From: DASUPK01 sp963695675
GTDB taxonomy: Bacteria; Actinomycetota; Thermoleophilia; Solirubrobacterales; 70-9
Assembly: GCA_963695675.1 (NCBI GenBank)
Contig: CAVOGY010000003.1
Location: 1 to 64,000 of the forward strand
Direction: 5' to 3'
Length of the DNA stretch: 64,000 nucleotides
The notes beneath the pieces were generated by a model. It was not told the DNA's origin, did not search any database, and saw only the letters and a program-made list of their open reading frames with translations. Both the position numbers and the translations under genes were made by a program. Each line of letters begins with the position of its first letter. The stretch's first letter is position 1. This document shows positions 1 through 12,780 of this stretch, in pieces.

Positions 1-1
1 A

Positions 2-40
2 GCCACCTTCGTCTCCCAGGTCGCGGGCAAGGGTCAGTAG
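2..40 (+). CDS. C-terminal end of an unidentified upstream gene (partial)
   Basis: An open frame enters from the left edge and ends at a TAG at 38-40, giving the tail ATFVSQVAGKGQ. Nothing in so short a piece identifies the protein. The frame is plausible because it is open to the edge and followed by a non-coding gap, but it could be chance. Confidence 0.3.
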   Translation, partial: ATFVSQVAGKGQ

Positions 41-154
41 CGGGTATCGCCCGCAACTTCGCATCGAATAGCGTGCTTAACCCTGGGTGAAGAGATTCGA
101 GGGGACGCACGCACGGACGCGTGGCGACAGAGCCCCTCAGAGAAAGGAGTTCTG

Positions 155-1374
155 TTGAGTCACGCACATCTGTCCCCGAGGACGAGGGGACGTATCGGAA
201 TTGCGGTGGTTTGCGCGCTTGTTGCAGCTCTTTGCCTCGCGCTCGTCCCAGGCGCCGCCGATGCCAAGGGGAAGGGCAAGAAGGTCGGGCACACGCTGAA
301 CGCGATGAGCCGCAACCTCTATCTGGGCGCGGACCTGAGCCGTCGCAATGCGGCCGACCAACCAGGCGGATCGATCCGCCGGCGGCCAGATGCGCAACCA
401 GGTGCACGCGACGAGGTTTCCGTCGGTGCGCGCAGCCTAGTGGCGAAGGAGATCCGTAAGGTGCTGCCCGATGTGGTCGGCCTGCAGGAAGTTGCCTGGT
501 GGCGGTTCGGGCCGCTCGACCTGATCGCCGTCACGTCACCGAAGGCGACGCCACGGATCCTGAGGGCGGCGACTTCCTGGGCGACCTGCTGAGCAGGTCA
601 GCAAAGCAAGGGCAAGAAGGGCAAGAATCGGCGCGCGCCCCGCCGAAGAAGAGCACCGCGGTCCGCTACCGCCTGGCGGCCAGCAAGGCCGAGTTCGACG
701 CGGAGCTTCCCGGTCAACGACGGTGTCGGGGGCCCGCTCGGACCGCAACGAGCGGCTGACGATTCCGACGCGATCTTCGTCCAAAAGGGCGTTAAGGTCA
801 GCAACCCGACCAGCGGCACCTTCAACGTGTTGCTGCGCGTGAAGGTCGCGGGCGCCTGCTCCAGATCAACGTGACTCGCGGCTGGGTCGGCGGCCGACGT
901 CAAGCTGCGCGGTCGCAAGGTCCACGTGGTGACCACGCACCTAGAGGCATTCGACGATCAGGCCAGCAACAACGGCAGCGACGGGCAGACATATCCGAAG
1001 GGTGCGATCCGCGAGGACCAGGCCAGGCAGCTGGTCGCCCCGGGCGGTCCGGCGACTCGAAGTCCCCACGGTGGTGGTCGGCGACCTGAACTCGAATTTC
1101 CCGGTCACCGGCGATCCGGTTACCCGGATGAAGCGCTCGCGTACCAGGGTTGTGGCAGCCGGGTTTACGGAGAGGTCGGACGGCGCCTCCATTATCGTGG
1201 TCATCGCGGAGATCCTGAAGAACCCCAACACCGCGGACGTCTCACCAAGGTCGACTGCATCCTGTCGAACAGCAACAGGGTGAAGATCGGTCGGGCGGAA
1301 TAACATCGACATACGCGAACGGGCTCTGGTGCTCCGACCACGGCGGGGTCTTCAGCCAGCTGCGAATCAAGTAG
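155..1374 (+). pseudogene. secreted endonuclease/exonuclease/phosphatase-family protein, multiply frameshifted
   Basis: A TTG start at 155 follows a good AAGGAG site at 144-149 and begins with a signal peptide: a basic N-terminus, then a hydrophobic stretch ending near ADA. Scattered over all three forward frames are the landmarks of the endonuclease/exonuclease/phosphatase fold in the expected order: MSRNLYLGADL near the mature N-terminus, VVGLQEV with the metal-binding Glu, VVTTHLEA, VVGDLNSN with the Asp/Asn pair, and the terminal SDHGGVFSQL with the catalytic His, ending in TAG at 1372-1374. At least four or five frame changes are needed to join them. The family cleaves phosphodiesters in nucleic acids or lipids; the substrate cannot be told. 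It may be a decayed gene or a stretch of poor sequence quality. An intrinsic terminator follows at 1396. Confidence 0.7.
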
Positions 1375-1395
1375 CGCTCGCAGGCAATCGAATCC

Positions 1396-1428
1396 GAGAG
1401 GCCGGGCCCCGTCCCCGGCCTCTCTTTT
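1396..1428 (+). terminator. Rho-independent terminator before dnaK
   Basis: An 11-bp perfect GC-rich stem (GAGAGGCCGGG at 1396-1406 with its complement at 1414-1424) closes a 7-nt loop and is followed directly by TTTT. It ends transcription from the broken nuclease gene and insulates the heat-shock promoter. Confidence 0.85.
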
Positions 1429-1446
1429 GCTTGACGGCCCGCATAG

Positions 1447-1502
1447 ATCTGCCACAATCTCACTTAGATTTCTTAGGCGTGGGACTAGGAGGCAGCTACG
1501 CT
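1447..1502 (+). promoter_or_regulatory. dnaK promoter with HAIR-like HspR operator
   Basis: An imperfect inverted repeat lies at 1447-1469: left arm ATCTGCCAC (weak), right arm CACTTAGAT. Its right arm and the next bases (TAGATTTCTT, 1465-1474) recur in front of clpB at 7200-7209. A TACGCT hexamer at 1497-1502, 22 nt further on, is a good actinobacterial -10 element; in clpB the equivalent TACCAT is 21 nt on. The half-site geometry, seven bases between TCT-type and AGA-type arms, matches the HspR-associated inverted repeat (HAIR) known from actinobacteria, although the arm sequence differs from that consensus. A TTGACG at 1431-1436 is an alternative -35. HspR is encoded at the end of this operon, so autoregulation is expected. 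Confidence 0.6.
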
Positions 1503-1541
1503 GTACGAGCAAGCAAAAACGAAAGCTTTGGAGGATTGACA

Positions 1542-3434
<1,893 letters not shown>

Positions 3435-3443
3435 GGAGGCCGT

Positions 3444-4043
3444 ATGACGGACGAACAGCGTCGCACGGCTGACGAGGAGGTCGTGGAGGCTGAGCTGGTC
3501 GAGGACGAGGAGTCCTCGGCCGGCCCGGACTCGGGCGAGAACGGCGCCGCGGACCAGGTGGCGCGTGATCTCGACGAGCTGTCTGAGGCCAAGCGCGAGC
3601 GCGACGAGTACCTCGAGCTCGCGAGGCGGACCAAGGCGGATTTCGAGAACTACCGCAAGCGGGTCGCGCGCGAGACCTCTGAGGCTCTCGCGCGCGGCAA
3701 GGCCGACCTTGCTCGGCAGCTGCTGCCCGCGCTCGACAACCTCGAGCGAGCGCTCGAGGTTGATGCGAGGGCGCGCGACAGCGCGCTCTCGTTAAGGGAG
3801 TCCCACGAAGGCCTCGTCAAGGGCGTCGCGATGGTTCGAGACGAGCTGCACAGCCGCCTCGAGGGCGCCGGCGTCGAGTCCTTCGACCCGACCGGCGAGA
3901 AGTTCGACCCCCAACTGCACGAGGCGCTCTCGACGATGCCCGCTGAGGGCACGGAGTCGGGCGTAGTGCTGGAGACGGTCGAGAAGGGCTACCGGCTGAA
4001 CGGGCAGGTGTTGCGCGCGGCCAAGGTGGTGGTGAGCCGGTAA
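3444..4043 (+). CDS. grpE: nucleotide exchange factor GrpE
   Basis: GrpE releases ADP from DnaK so that the chaperone cycle can continue. The 199-residue protein has an acidic, disordered N-terminus (EEVVEAELVEDEE), a long charged helix through about residue 110 containing YLELARRTKADFENYRKR, which is the signature of the dimerising coiled coil, and a C-terminal beta domain with the family motif EKGYRLNGQVLRAAKVVV. The start ATG lies 10 bases after the dnaK stop behind an AAGGAGG site, and its stop overlaps the dnaJ start by one base, so the three chaperones are translationally linked. Confidence 0.97.
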   Translation: MTDEQRRTADEEVVEAELVEDEESSAGPDSGENGAADQVARDLDELSEAKRERDEYLELARRTKADFENYRKRVARETSEALARGKADLARQLLPALDNLERALEVDARARDSALSLRESHEGLVKGVAMVRDELHSRLEGAGVESFDPTGEKFDPQLHEALSTMPAEGTESGVVLETVEKGYRLNGQVLRAAKVVVSR

Positions 4044-5152
4044 TGGCGCAGCCGCGCGACTTCTACGAGGTCCTGGGGGTCTCCAAGTCGGCCGACCAGG
4101 ACGAGATCAAGAAGGCCTACCGCGAGCTTGCCCGCAAGTGGCATCCGGACCGCAACCCGGATGACACCGACGCGGAGGAGCGCTTCAAGGAGATCCAGCA
4201 GGCCTACGACACGCTCTCGGACGAAGAGAAGCGCAAGCAGTACGACGCCGGTGGCCGGTTCGCCGGCTTCGGCGCCGGCGGCTTCCCGGGCGGCGGTGGG
4301 GCAGGTGGCTTCCCCGGCGGCGGCTTCGCCTCGGACGTCGGCGACATCTTCTCCACGTTCTTCCGGGGACGCGGTCAGCAGGGACCGCGCGAGCAGCGCG
4401 GCCGCGACCTCGAGAGCGAGGTGCGCCTCTCTTTCGACCAGGCGATGCACGGCACCCAGATCGCGGTCTCGGTGCCGACCACCGGCGAGTGCCCGACCTG
4501 CCACGGCAGCGGCGCCAGGCCCGGCACCTCGCCGCGCACCTGCCCGCGCTGCGAGGGCACGGGCATCGACGCCCAGAGCCAGGGTCTCTTCTCGATCTCA
4601 CAGCCCTGCCCCGAGTGCGGCGGCCAGGGAGAGATCATCGACGACCCCTGCCCGACCTGCCACGGCAGCGGCGTCACCGAGGAGACCAAGCGCTATCGCG
4701 TCAACATCCCGGCCGGCGTCCACGACGGCAGCCGGATCCGGCTCTCCGGAAAGGGCGAAGCCGGTTACCGAGGCGGTCCGAGTGGCGACCTCTACGTGAC
4801 CACCCGGGTCGCGCCCTCCCCCGTCTTCACGCAGCGCGCCGACGGCAACCTCGAGGTGGACCTTCCGGTTTCCGTCACAGAGGCAATTCAGGGCGGCGAC
4901 ATCGAGGTTCCGACGCTGAACGGCACCAAGACAATTCGGATTCCGCCCGCTACCCAGCAGGGGGCCGTCCAGCGCCTCCGCGGCGAAGGGCCGCCGCGCA
5001 CCAAGGGCGCGGGCCGCGGCGACATCCATTACCGGATTCGAATCGACGTTCCCGAGGAGCTCACCGACGAGCAGCGCGAGGCTGTCGAGAAGCTCGCCGA
5101 GTCCTTCAACGGCCGCGATCCGCGCGCCTCGCTGCTCCGGCACACGGCTTGA
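4043..5152 (+). CDS. dnaJ: chaperone DnaJ (Hsp40)
   Basis: Co-chaperone that delivers substrates to DnaK and triggers its ATPase. Residues 1-70 form the J domain with the essential HPD in KWHPDRNPDD. A Gly/Phe-rich linker follows (repeats of GGGFPGG type). The central zinc domain has four CxxCxGxG-type repeats (CPTCHGSG, CPRCEGTG, CPECGGQG, CPTCHGSG). The C-terminal substrate-binding domains follow. The length of 369 residues is typical of full type I DnaJ. Its ATG overlaps the grpE stop (TAATG). Confidence 0.97.
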   Translation: MAQPRDFYEVLGVSKSADQDEIKKAYRELARKWHPDRNPDDTDAEERFKEIQQAYDTLSDEEKRKQYDAGGRFAGFGAGGFPGGGGAGGFPGGGFASDVGDIFSTFFRGRGQQGPREQRGRDLESEVRLSFDQAMHGTQIAVSVPTTGECPTCHGSGARPGTSPRTCPRCEGTGIDAQSQGLFSISQPCPECGGQGEIIDDPCPTCHGSGVTEETKRYRVNIPAGVHDGSRIRLSGKGEAGYRGGPSGDLYVTTRVAPSPVFTQRADGNLEVDLPVSVTEAIQGGDIEVPTLNGTKTIRIPPATQQGAVQRLRGEGPPRTKGAGRGDIHYRIRIDVPEELTDEQREAVEKLAESFNGRDPRASLLRHTA

Positions 5153-5181
5153 TCCGGCGCGCGAGGGAGAGTTGACGACTG

Positions 5182-5709
5182 ATGGCGGAGAGAGGGACAC
5201 GCAGGACCGAGCGGGTCGCGAGGGCGGAGCGCGTGCAGCGGATCGACCAGGAGCGCGGCGTCTTCATGATCTCGGTCGCGGCCGAGCTCGCCGAGATGCA
5301 CCCGCAGACCCTGCGGATGTACGAGGCACGAGGGCTGATCACACCGAAGCGCTCGCCCAAGAACACAAGGCTCTACTCGCAGGCGGACGTCGAGCTGCTG
5401 CGACGGATCCAGCGCATGACCAGCAAGGAAGGGCTGAACCTGGCGGGCGTCGAGACCGTATTGGACCTCGAGCAGCGCCTCGAGCGGATGCGGCTGGAGA
5501 TGGCGAGGATGCGCAAGCGCGCCGCGGAGATGGAGACGAAGATGACCGAGGAGCTCGATCGGCTCCGCAAGTCGATCGGCGGCGAGCTCGTCCCCTACGG
5601 CGCGTACGAGCCCGGAGAAGATGGGCGGCGCTCCGGGCTCCACCAGGATCCCGATCAAGCGGGCACCAGGCCGCACCACTTGAAGCGGCGGCGGAGCCCT
5701 CGCGCCTGA
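5182..5709 (+). CDS. hspR: MerR-family heat-shock repressor HspR
   Basis: HspR represses the dnaK operon and clpB in actinobacteria by binding HAIR operators. After a basic N-terminal extension the MerR winged helix spans about residues 30-100: MISVAAELAEMHPQTLRMYE is the recognition helix region, followed by RGLITPKRSPKNTRLYS and the wing DVELLRRIQRM. A heptad-rich helix (LEQRLERMRLEMARMRKR) follows as in dimerising MerR proteins. The arginine-rich tail beyond about residue 140 is unusual and may be unstructured. It lies 29 bases after dnaJ. Candidate operators are at 1447 and 7182. Confidence 0.92.
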   Translation: MAERGTRRTERVARAERVQRIDQERGVFMISVAAELAEMHPQTLRMYEARGLITPKRSPKNTRLYSQADVELLRRIQRMTSKEGLNLAGVETVLDLEQRLERMRLEMARMRKRAAEMETKMTEELDRLRKSIGGELVPYGAYEPGEDGRRSGLHQDPDQAGTRPHHLKRRRSPRA

Positions 5710-5765
5710 GCCTGATCTGGGGCGGCCGCTCGTGGCCGCGACCCTCTGGCGAAGCCGGGCCGAAA

Positions 5766-6647
5766 CTACGGCGCGACCCAGCCGCCCCGATAGGGCGGCG
5801 GCGAGGCGAGCAGGCGCTCGGCGACGCCCTCGATCGCCGCGAAGCCGCTCCCGTCGCCGGGTGGCTCCTCCGTGAGAACCGCGAGGGCCAGGCGCTCGCC
5901 GCGGCGGTGCTCGAGCAGCGCCGCCTGGTGGGTGACGGTCCCGGTGTTGTGCCTGTGTCCTGGCGGCCGCCAGCCGCCCTTGAACCAGATCGACCACCCG
6001 GCTCCCACCACCCGTGGAATCCCCCATCTCTCCACCGGGGTGATCCTGGAGAGGAGCCGCATCGCATACGCGCGGTGGGGGCCGGGCAGGTTGGCCTCGA
6101 GCCGGTAGAAGAATCTGGCCGTGTCGGCGGCGGTGATCCGATCGCCTCCCCAGAAGCCGGGCGTCGGCTCGAAGTCCCGCATACCGGCCCGGCGGGCGAC
6201 CTCCTCGAGGCCGTCATCGCCCACCTGGGCATAGACCGCATCGGCGGCCCGATTGTCGGAGTAGGTGATCATCGGCTCCAGCAGGGCTTTGGTCCCGCTG
6301 TCGAGGGGCAGGCCCTCTCGATCGAGGCGGCGAAGCGCCGCCGCTAGCAGCAGGGCCTTGCTGACACTCGCCGAGCTGAACTGCCGCACGTAGTCGTATC
6401 CGCGCAGCCCGAGCGACCGGTCGATGACCGCAAAGGAGACGTCTCCCCGTGCGGCCGCGAAGTGCCGCGCCCCACGGATGGCACGGGGCGAGGGATAGAC
6501 GGAGCGCGGCCACACCTTGCGGGGACTCCGGTCGCCGCCCGACGCGCCTCGGTCGGCGATCGTCCGGGCCCCCGGAACGATCAGCGAGAGGCCGAGAATG
6601 ACTATCAGGGCACTGCGTGCGGCCTTGATCCCTCTGGGGCTTCCCAC
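5766..6647 (-). CDS. class A beta-lactamase-like serine hydrolase, membrane-anchored
   Basis: Member of the penicillin-recognising serine hydrolase fold. Visible active-site elements are SVSK (SxxK nucleophile and general base), SDN in ITYSDNRAADAV, and a KGG triad in WFKGGWRPPG where class A enzymes have K-T/S-G. A single hydrophobic segment (SALIVILGLSLIV) near the N-terminus suggests an anchor or uncleaved signal. The GTG at 6647 is preferred: the frame extends to 6722, but that part runs into the neighbouring gene's 3' end. Whether it hydrolyses beta-lactams or acts on peptidoglycan peptides cannot be decided from sequence. It is convergent with hspR, and a GC-rich hairpin lies near its stop. 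Confidence 0.75.
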   Translation of the reverse strand: MGSPRGIKAARSALIVILGLSLIVPGARTIADRGASGGDRSPRKVWPRSVYPSPRAIRGARHFAAARGDVSFAVIDRSLGLRGYDYVRQFSSASVSKALLLAAALRRLDREGLPLDSGTKALLEPMITYSDNRAADAVYAQVGDDGLEEVARRAGMRDFEPTPGFWGGDRITAADTARFFYRLEANLPGPHRAYAMRLLSRITPVERWGIPRVVGAGWSIWFKGGWRPPGHRHNTGTVTHQAALLEHRRGERLALAVLTEEPPGDGSGFAAIEGVAERLLASPPPYRGGWVAP

Positions 6648-6675
6648 GAGCGAAGCGTAGGCCGCGCGAGTAGGC

Positions 6676-7098
6676 CTAGCGGCTGGCGAGGCGAGCGAGG
6701 TCCGGATCGAGGCCCGCGTCACTGAGGGCCTCCGCCTGGTCCAGGTAGAGCCGCCAGTAGACGATCTTGCCGTCGCGAAAGGTCATCGCGTGCGCGTCCC
6801 GGACCTCGACCTCGGGGTTCCCGCCTTCTCCTCTCGAGTAGGTCCGGGTAAGCGCTACGACGCGGTCGCCGGCGGGCAGCAGCTCATAGTCGCGAACCAG
6901 AGTCTGCTCGGCTCCGCTCAGCATCTGGTTGAGCAACAGGAGCACCGCCTCCCGTCCGCGATAAGTGCCCTCAGGGAGGTCAGGGTCGTAGACCTCGATG
7001 TCGTCGGCGAAGTACGGGAGCACCCCCTCGATCCCATCGCGATTGAAGGCCTCCAAAAGATGCTCGAAGATCTTGACGTTGGTGAGCGTCATCATCAT
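6676..7098 (-). CDS. NTF2-like / SnoaL-like protein
   Basis: A small alpha+beta-barrel protein of the NTF2/SnoaL superfamily. The clues are an N-terminal helix FEHLLEAFNRDGIEGVLPYFADDIEVYDP, the loop GTYRGREAV, and a C-terminal strand pair ending FRDGKIVYWRLYLDQAEAL. Members are polyketide cyclases, isomerases or ligand-binding proteins; no active-site assignment is possible here. Three tandem ATGs (7092-7098) follow an AAGGA site; the longer frame up to 7236 would run through the clpB control region and is unlikely. About 140 residues. Divergent from clpB. Confidence 0.75.
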   Translation of the reverse strand: MMMTLTNVKIFEHLLEAFNRDGIEGVLPYFADDIEVYDPDLPEGTYRGREAVLLLLNQMLSGAEQTLVRDYELLPAGDRVVALTRTYSRGEGGNPEVEVRDAHAMTFRDGKIVYWRLYLDQAEALSDAGLDPDLARLASR

Positions 7099-7181
7099 CC
7101 TTGACCGAGCCGAGCGGTTCCATCCTATGCCGGTCCGCGGCTCGGCGTCCACCCCACAATTGACGTATCCCACACGGCCAG

Positions 7182-7236
7182 ATCTAAGTGCTATCCACAT
7201 AGATTTCTTTACTTCTATGACTAAAGCGACTACCAT
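7182..7236 (+). promoter_or_regulatory. clpB promoter with HAIR-like HspR operator
   Basis: An inverted repeat with arms ATCTAAGTG (7182-7190) and CACATAGAT (7196-7204) matches at 8 of 9 positions; read as 7-base arms it has the N7 spacing of HAIR elements. It abuts TTTACT (7208-7213), which with TACCAT (7231-7236) at 17-bp spacing forms a recognisable promoter. The TAGATTTCTT core and its spacing to the -10 are shared with the dnaK promoter. Confidence 0.65.
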
Positions 7237-7238
7237 GG

Positions 7239-9857
<2,619 letters not shown>

Positions 9858-9902
9858 GCACGAATCTCATGCTCTGTCCGCGGCGGGCGCGAGCGAACTG
9901 AC

Positions 9903-10550
9903 CTAACCGCGCCCGACGCCGGTCGGCCTGATCGCGGTTCCTCGGATCATCGGCCGGACGACCCGCGGAGCCTTCGGCAGGTTTCCTCTCTCGAGGCTGT
10001 CGATCCAGAAACCGGCTCCCGCGAGTAGCTGATCGGTGGCCCGATTCGGATGGCAGCCACCGGCGATGAATCCCCACGGCCGCTCCAGCAGATCCTGCCA
10101 GCGAGCCAGCCCGGGCCTCGCGCTCCGCACGTGCTCGAGGAAGAGAAGCCTGCCGCCCTCGACCAGCACGCGCCTGGCCTCGGCCACGGCGCGGGTCGGG
10201 TCCTCGATGGTGCAGAGCACGAGCGTCGCGACTACGGCGTCGAAGCTCTCGTCGTCGAAGGGCAGCTCCTCCGCCCGCGCCTCGATCACGGACGGCTGTC
10301 CCGCCGCGGTCCCCTCCTTCGCGAGTCGCTCCCGCAGGCGCCGCGCCATGTGGGGATCCGGCTCGGCCATGACGAGCTCCGTGACCGCGTCCGTGTAGTG
10401 CTCGAGGTTGTGGCCGGTGCCCGCGCCCAACTCCAGGACGCGACCGGAGGCTGAGGCGAGCAGTTCGTGGCGCATCTCTCCGAGCCCGCCGCGCTCCGAT
10501 CGGGCGGTCATCCGGTCGTAGAGAAGGGCGACAACGGGGTGCTCCGGCAC
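9903..10550 (-). CDS. class I SAM-dependent methyltransferase
   Basis: Rossmann-fold methyltransferase: motif I VLELGAGTGHNLEHY binds S-adenosylmethionine, MAEPDPHMARRL holds the acidic residue after strand 2, and FDDESFDAVVATLVLCTIED is motif IV/V. The C-terminal part (LFLEHVRSARPGLARWQD and GGCHPNRATDQLL) resembles the UbiE-like/phospholipid methyltransferase-like group, but the substrate is unknown. The frame runs upstream to 10679, across the leader of the next gene; the GTG at 10550, preceded by AAGGGA, starts the protein where similarity begins and is preferred. About 215 residues. Confidence 0.8.
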   Translation of the reverse strand: MPEHPVVALLYDRMTARSERGGLGEMRHELLASASGRVLELGAGTGHNLEHYTDAVTELVMAEPDPHMARRLRERLAKEGTAAGQPSVIEARAEELPFDDESFDAVVATLVLCTIEDPTRAVAEARRVLVEGGRLLFLEHVRSARPGLARWQDLLERPWGFIAGGCHPNRATDQLLAGAGFWIDSLERGNLPKAPRVVRPMIRGTAIRPTGVGRG

Positions 10551-10669
10551 GCCGGGATCATCCCTTGTTACGCGGACGCGCGCCCTTCGGCCACCTGCGA
10601 GATTGCACGTCGCGCCGGAACGTGAAAGAAAGTGCCCTACTGGGACAAGCCACCAGGAGAGGAGACAAG

Positions 10670-10951
10670 ATGCCGACATTCGTGATGCTCACGAACCTGA
10701 CCTCAGAGGGAATTCAGACCCTGAAGAACAACCCGAAGCGGGTCCAGGAGGTCAACAAGGAGGTGGAGCAGCTCGGGGTCCAGGTCAAGGAGCAGTGGGC
10801 CACTCTGGGCCAGTACGACTTCATAACCATCGTCGAGGCTCCCGACGAGAAGACGATGGCGAAGGTCTCGGTCGAGCTCGGCTCGCGCGGGACGATGAGC
10901 AGCCAGACGCTGGCCGCGATTCCCGCCGAGGAGTTCGCGAGCTCGCTTTGA
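10670..10951 (+). CDS. GYD-domain protein
   Basis: A 93-residue protein of the GYD family, named after a Gly-Tyr-Asp motif, seen here as LGQYDFITIVEAPDE. It opens with the typical MPTFVMLTNLTSEG strand and ends with the TLAAIPAEEF strand, a ferredoxin-like alpha+beta fold related to EthD/Dabb proteins. Function is unknown. The ATG at 10670 follows a strong AGGAGAGGAG purine run. It lies 19 bases before purD and is probably co-transcribed with it. Confidence 0.85.
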   Translation: MPTFVMLTNLTSEGIQTLKNNPKRVQEVNKEVEQLGVQVKEQWATLGQYDFITIVEAPDEKTMAKVSVELGSRGTMSSQTLAAIPAEEFASSL

Positions 10952-10970
10952 GCGCCGGGGAGCTCTCGGC

Positions 10971-12254
10971 ATGAGGGTGCTCGTCGTCGGCGGCGGGGGG
11001 CGCGAACACGCGATCATCCGCGCACTCGCCCGCTCTCCCAGCGAGCCCGACCTGTTCTGCGCTCCCGGCAACGCGGGCATCGCCGAGGAGGCTCGGATCG
11101 TCAGCATCGGAGCGGAGGACGTCGATGGGCTGGTGGCCGCGGCCAGCGACGACGGGATCGATCTCGTGGTCGTCGGCCCGGAGGCACCGCTGGTCGCCGG
11201 GCTGGTGGACGCGCTCGAGGACGCCGGCATCGCCGCCTTCGGCCCGCACGGAGCGGCTGCGCAGATCGAGGGATCGAAGCTCTACGCAAAGCAGCTGATG
11301 GCCGAGGTGGGCGTGCCGACCGCGGCGCACACTGTCCTTCGCTCCAGGGAGGAGGCCCTCGAGCAGATCTCCTGCGCCTCCTACCCCGCGGTGCTCAAGG
11401 CGGACGGGTTGGCAGCCGGCAAGGGGGTGATCATCTCGGCATCCGAGGCCGAGGCGCGCGAGGCAGTCGAGGTCTTCTTCACCGAGCGACGCTTCGGCGA
11501 CACCGAGGTGGTGATCGAGGAGTTCCTGGAGGGTGAGGAGCTCTCGGTGCTCGCGCTCTGCGACGGCGAGACCGTGCTCCCGCTTGCCCCCGCCCAGGAC
11601 TACAAGCGGATCTACGACGGCGACAAGGGGCCCAACACGGGAGGCATGGGGAGCTATTCGCCTGTTCCGGGGTTCGATCCGGCCGAAATCGATCGCATCG
11701 CCGACCAGGTCCATCGTCCGATCGTGGACATGATGCGGCGGCGCGGGATCCCGTACCACGGGGTCCTCTACGCCGGCCTGATGCTGACCGAGTCCGGGCC
11801 AAAGGTGCTCGAGTTCAACTGCCGCTTCGGCGACCCGGAGACGCAGGCCGTACTGCCGCGGCTGCGCTCGGATCTTCTGGCGCTCTGCCTGGCCTCCCGC
11901 ACGGCGGGAGGGCTCTCTGGCCTGGAGGCAAACTTCGGGGATGACTGGGCGGTGACGGTGGTGCTCGCATCCGCGGGCTATCCCGCCTCCTCGTCCAAGG
12001 GCGACGTGATCACCGGGCTCGATGAAGCCGCGGCGATCGAGGGAGTCGAAGTGACCCACGCCGGGACCGCACGTCGAGATGGCGAGGTCGTGACGGCCGG
12101 AGGGCGCGTCCTCAACGTGACCGGGCTCGGCGCAACGCCTGCAGACGCCCGGCGGCGTGCCTACGATGCGGCTGAGCTGATCAGCTTCGAGGGAAAGCAG
12201 CAGCGAACGGACATCGCCGCTCGCGCAGTGGATGGTGAAGCGGCGGCGGCGTAG
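10971..12254 (+). CDS. purD: phosphoribosylamine-glycine ligase (GAR synthetase)
   Basis: Second step of de novo purine synthesis: phosphoribosylamine + glycine + ATP to GAR. The 427-residue protein starts with the MRVLVVGGGGREHAI nucleotide-binding loop, has the ATP-grasp core (ADGLAAGKGVIIS, then VVIEEFLEGEELSVLALCDG) and the family motif GPNTGGMGSYSP near residue 225, followed by LEFNCRFGDPETQ. Full length. It heads a run of purine genes on this strand. Confidence 0.97.
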   Translation: MRVLVVGGGGREHAIIRALARSPSEPDLFCAPGNAGIAEEARIVSIGAEDVDGLVAAASDDGIDLVVVGPEAPLVAGLVDALEDAGIAAFGPHGAAAQIEGSKLYAKQLMAEVGVPTAAHTVLRSREEALEQISCASYPAVLKADGLAAGKGVIISASEAEAREAVEVFFTERRFGDTEVVIEEFLEGEELSVLALCDGETVLPLAPAQDYKRIYDGDKGPNTGGMGSYSPVPGFDPAEIDRIADQVHRPIVDMMRRRGIPYHGVLYAGLMLTESGPKVLEFNCRFGDPETQAVLPRLRSDLLALCLASRTAGGLSGLEANFGDDWAVTVVLASAGYPASSSKGDVITGLDEAAAIEGVEVTHAGTARRDGEVVTAGGRVLNVTGLGATPADARRRAYDAAELISFEGKQQRTDIAARAVDGEAAAA

Positions 12255-12294
12255 GGAGCAACCGACAGTCGGACACGAGCGAACGGAGGAGCTG

Positions 12295-12759
12295 ATGCCC
12301 CAGGGCGATGTTGCCGAGCCGATGCCCGAGGTCGAGAAGGCATTCGAGGAGATCGAGGTCGACGCCCCCCTCGTCGGGATCATCATGGGCTCAAAGAACG
12401 ACAAGCCCAAGCTGCAGCCCGCCGGGGAGGCCCTTCAGGACCATGGCATCGCCTACGAGGTCCGCGTGCTGAGCGCCCATCGCGACCCGGATGCGACCAG
12501 CGAGTACTGCACCAACGCCCGGATGCGGGGCCTCAAGGTGATCATCGCGGCGGCCGGTATGTCGGCCGCGCTCCCCGGGTTTGCGGCGGCCCACACCGAT
12601 CTTCCGGTTGTCGGCGTGCCGATCTCCGGCAAGAACCTCGGCGGACTGGACGCGCTGCTCTCCGCCGTGCAGATGCCACCGGGCGTCCCGGTCGGCTGCG
12701 TGGCGATCGATGGCGCGAAAAACGCGGGCCTGCTGGCGGTCAGGATCATCAACGCCTAG
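12295..12759 (+). CDS. purE: 5-(carboxyamino)imidazole ribonucleotide mutase-type PurE
   Basis: Carries out the CO2-transfer step from (N5-carboxy-)AIR to CAIR. The ATG at 12295 follows CGGAGGA; the 154 residues match small bacterial PurE with a short acidic N-terminal extension. Conserved: VGIIMGSK, LSAHRDP with the catalytic His, VVGVPISG, GVPVGCVAI. Two active-site loops deviate from the E. coli type: GSKND replaces GSKSD, and AAAGMSAALPG replaces the usual GGAAHLPG, losing its His. No purK lies in this window, so whether it takes N5-CAIR or free CO2 is open. Confidence 0.9.
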   Translation: MPQGDVAEPMPEVEKAFEEIEVDAPLVGIIMGSKNDKPKLQPAGEALQDHGIAYEVRVLSAHRDPDATSEYCTNARMRGLKVIIAAAGMSAALPGFAAAHTDLPVVGVPISGKNLGGLDALLSAVQMPPGVPVGCVAIDGAKNAGLLAVRIINA

Positions 12760-12780
12760 GGCTGTCGTCAGAATCAGTAC

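Noticed and set aside
1431..1436. TTGACG upstream of dnaK (and at 7160 upstream of clpB) as the main -35
   Set aside because: Possible, but its distance to the shared operator differs between the two genes, whereas the TACnnT -10 elements keep a constant distance; kept only as an alternative.
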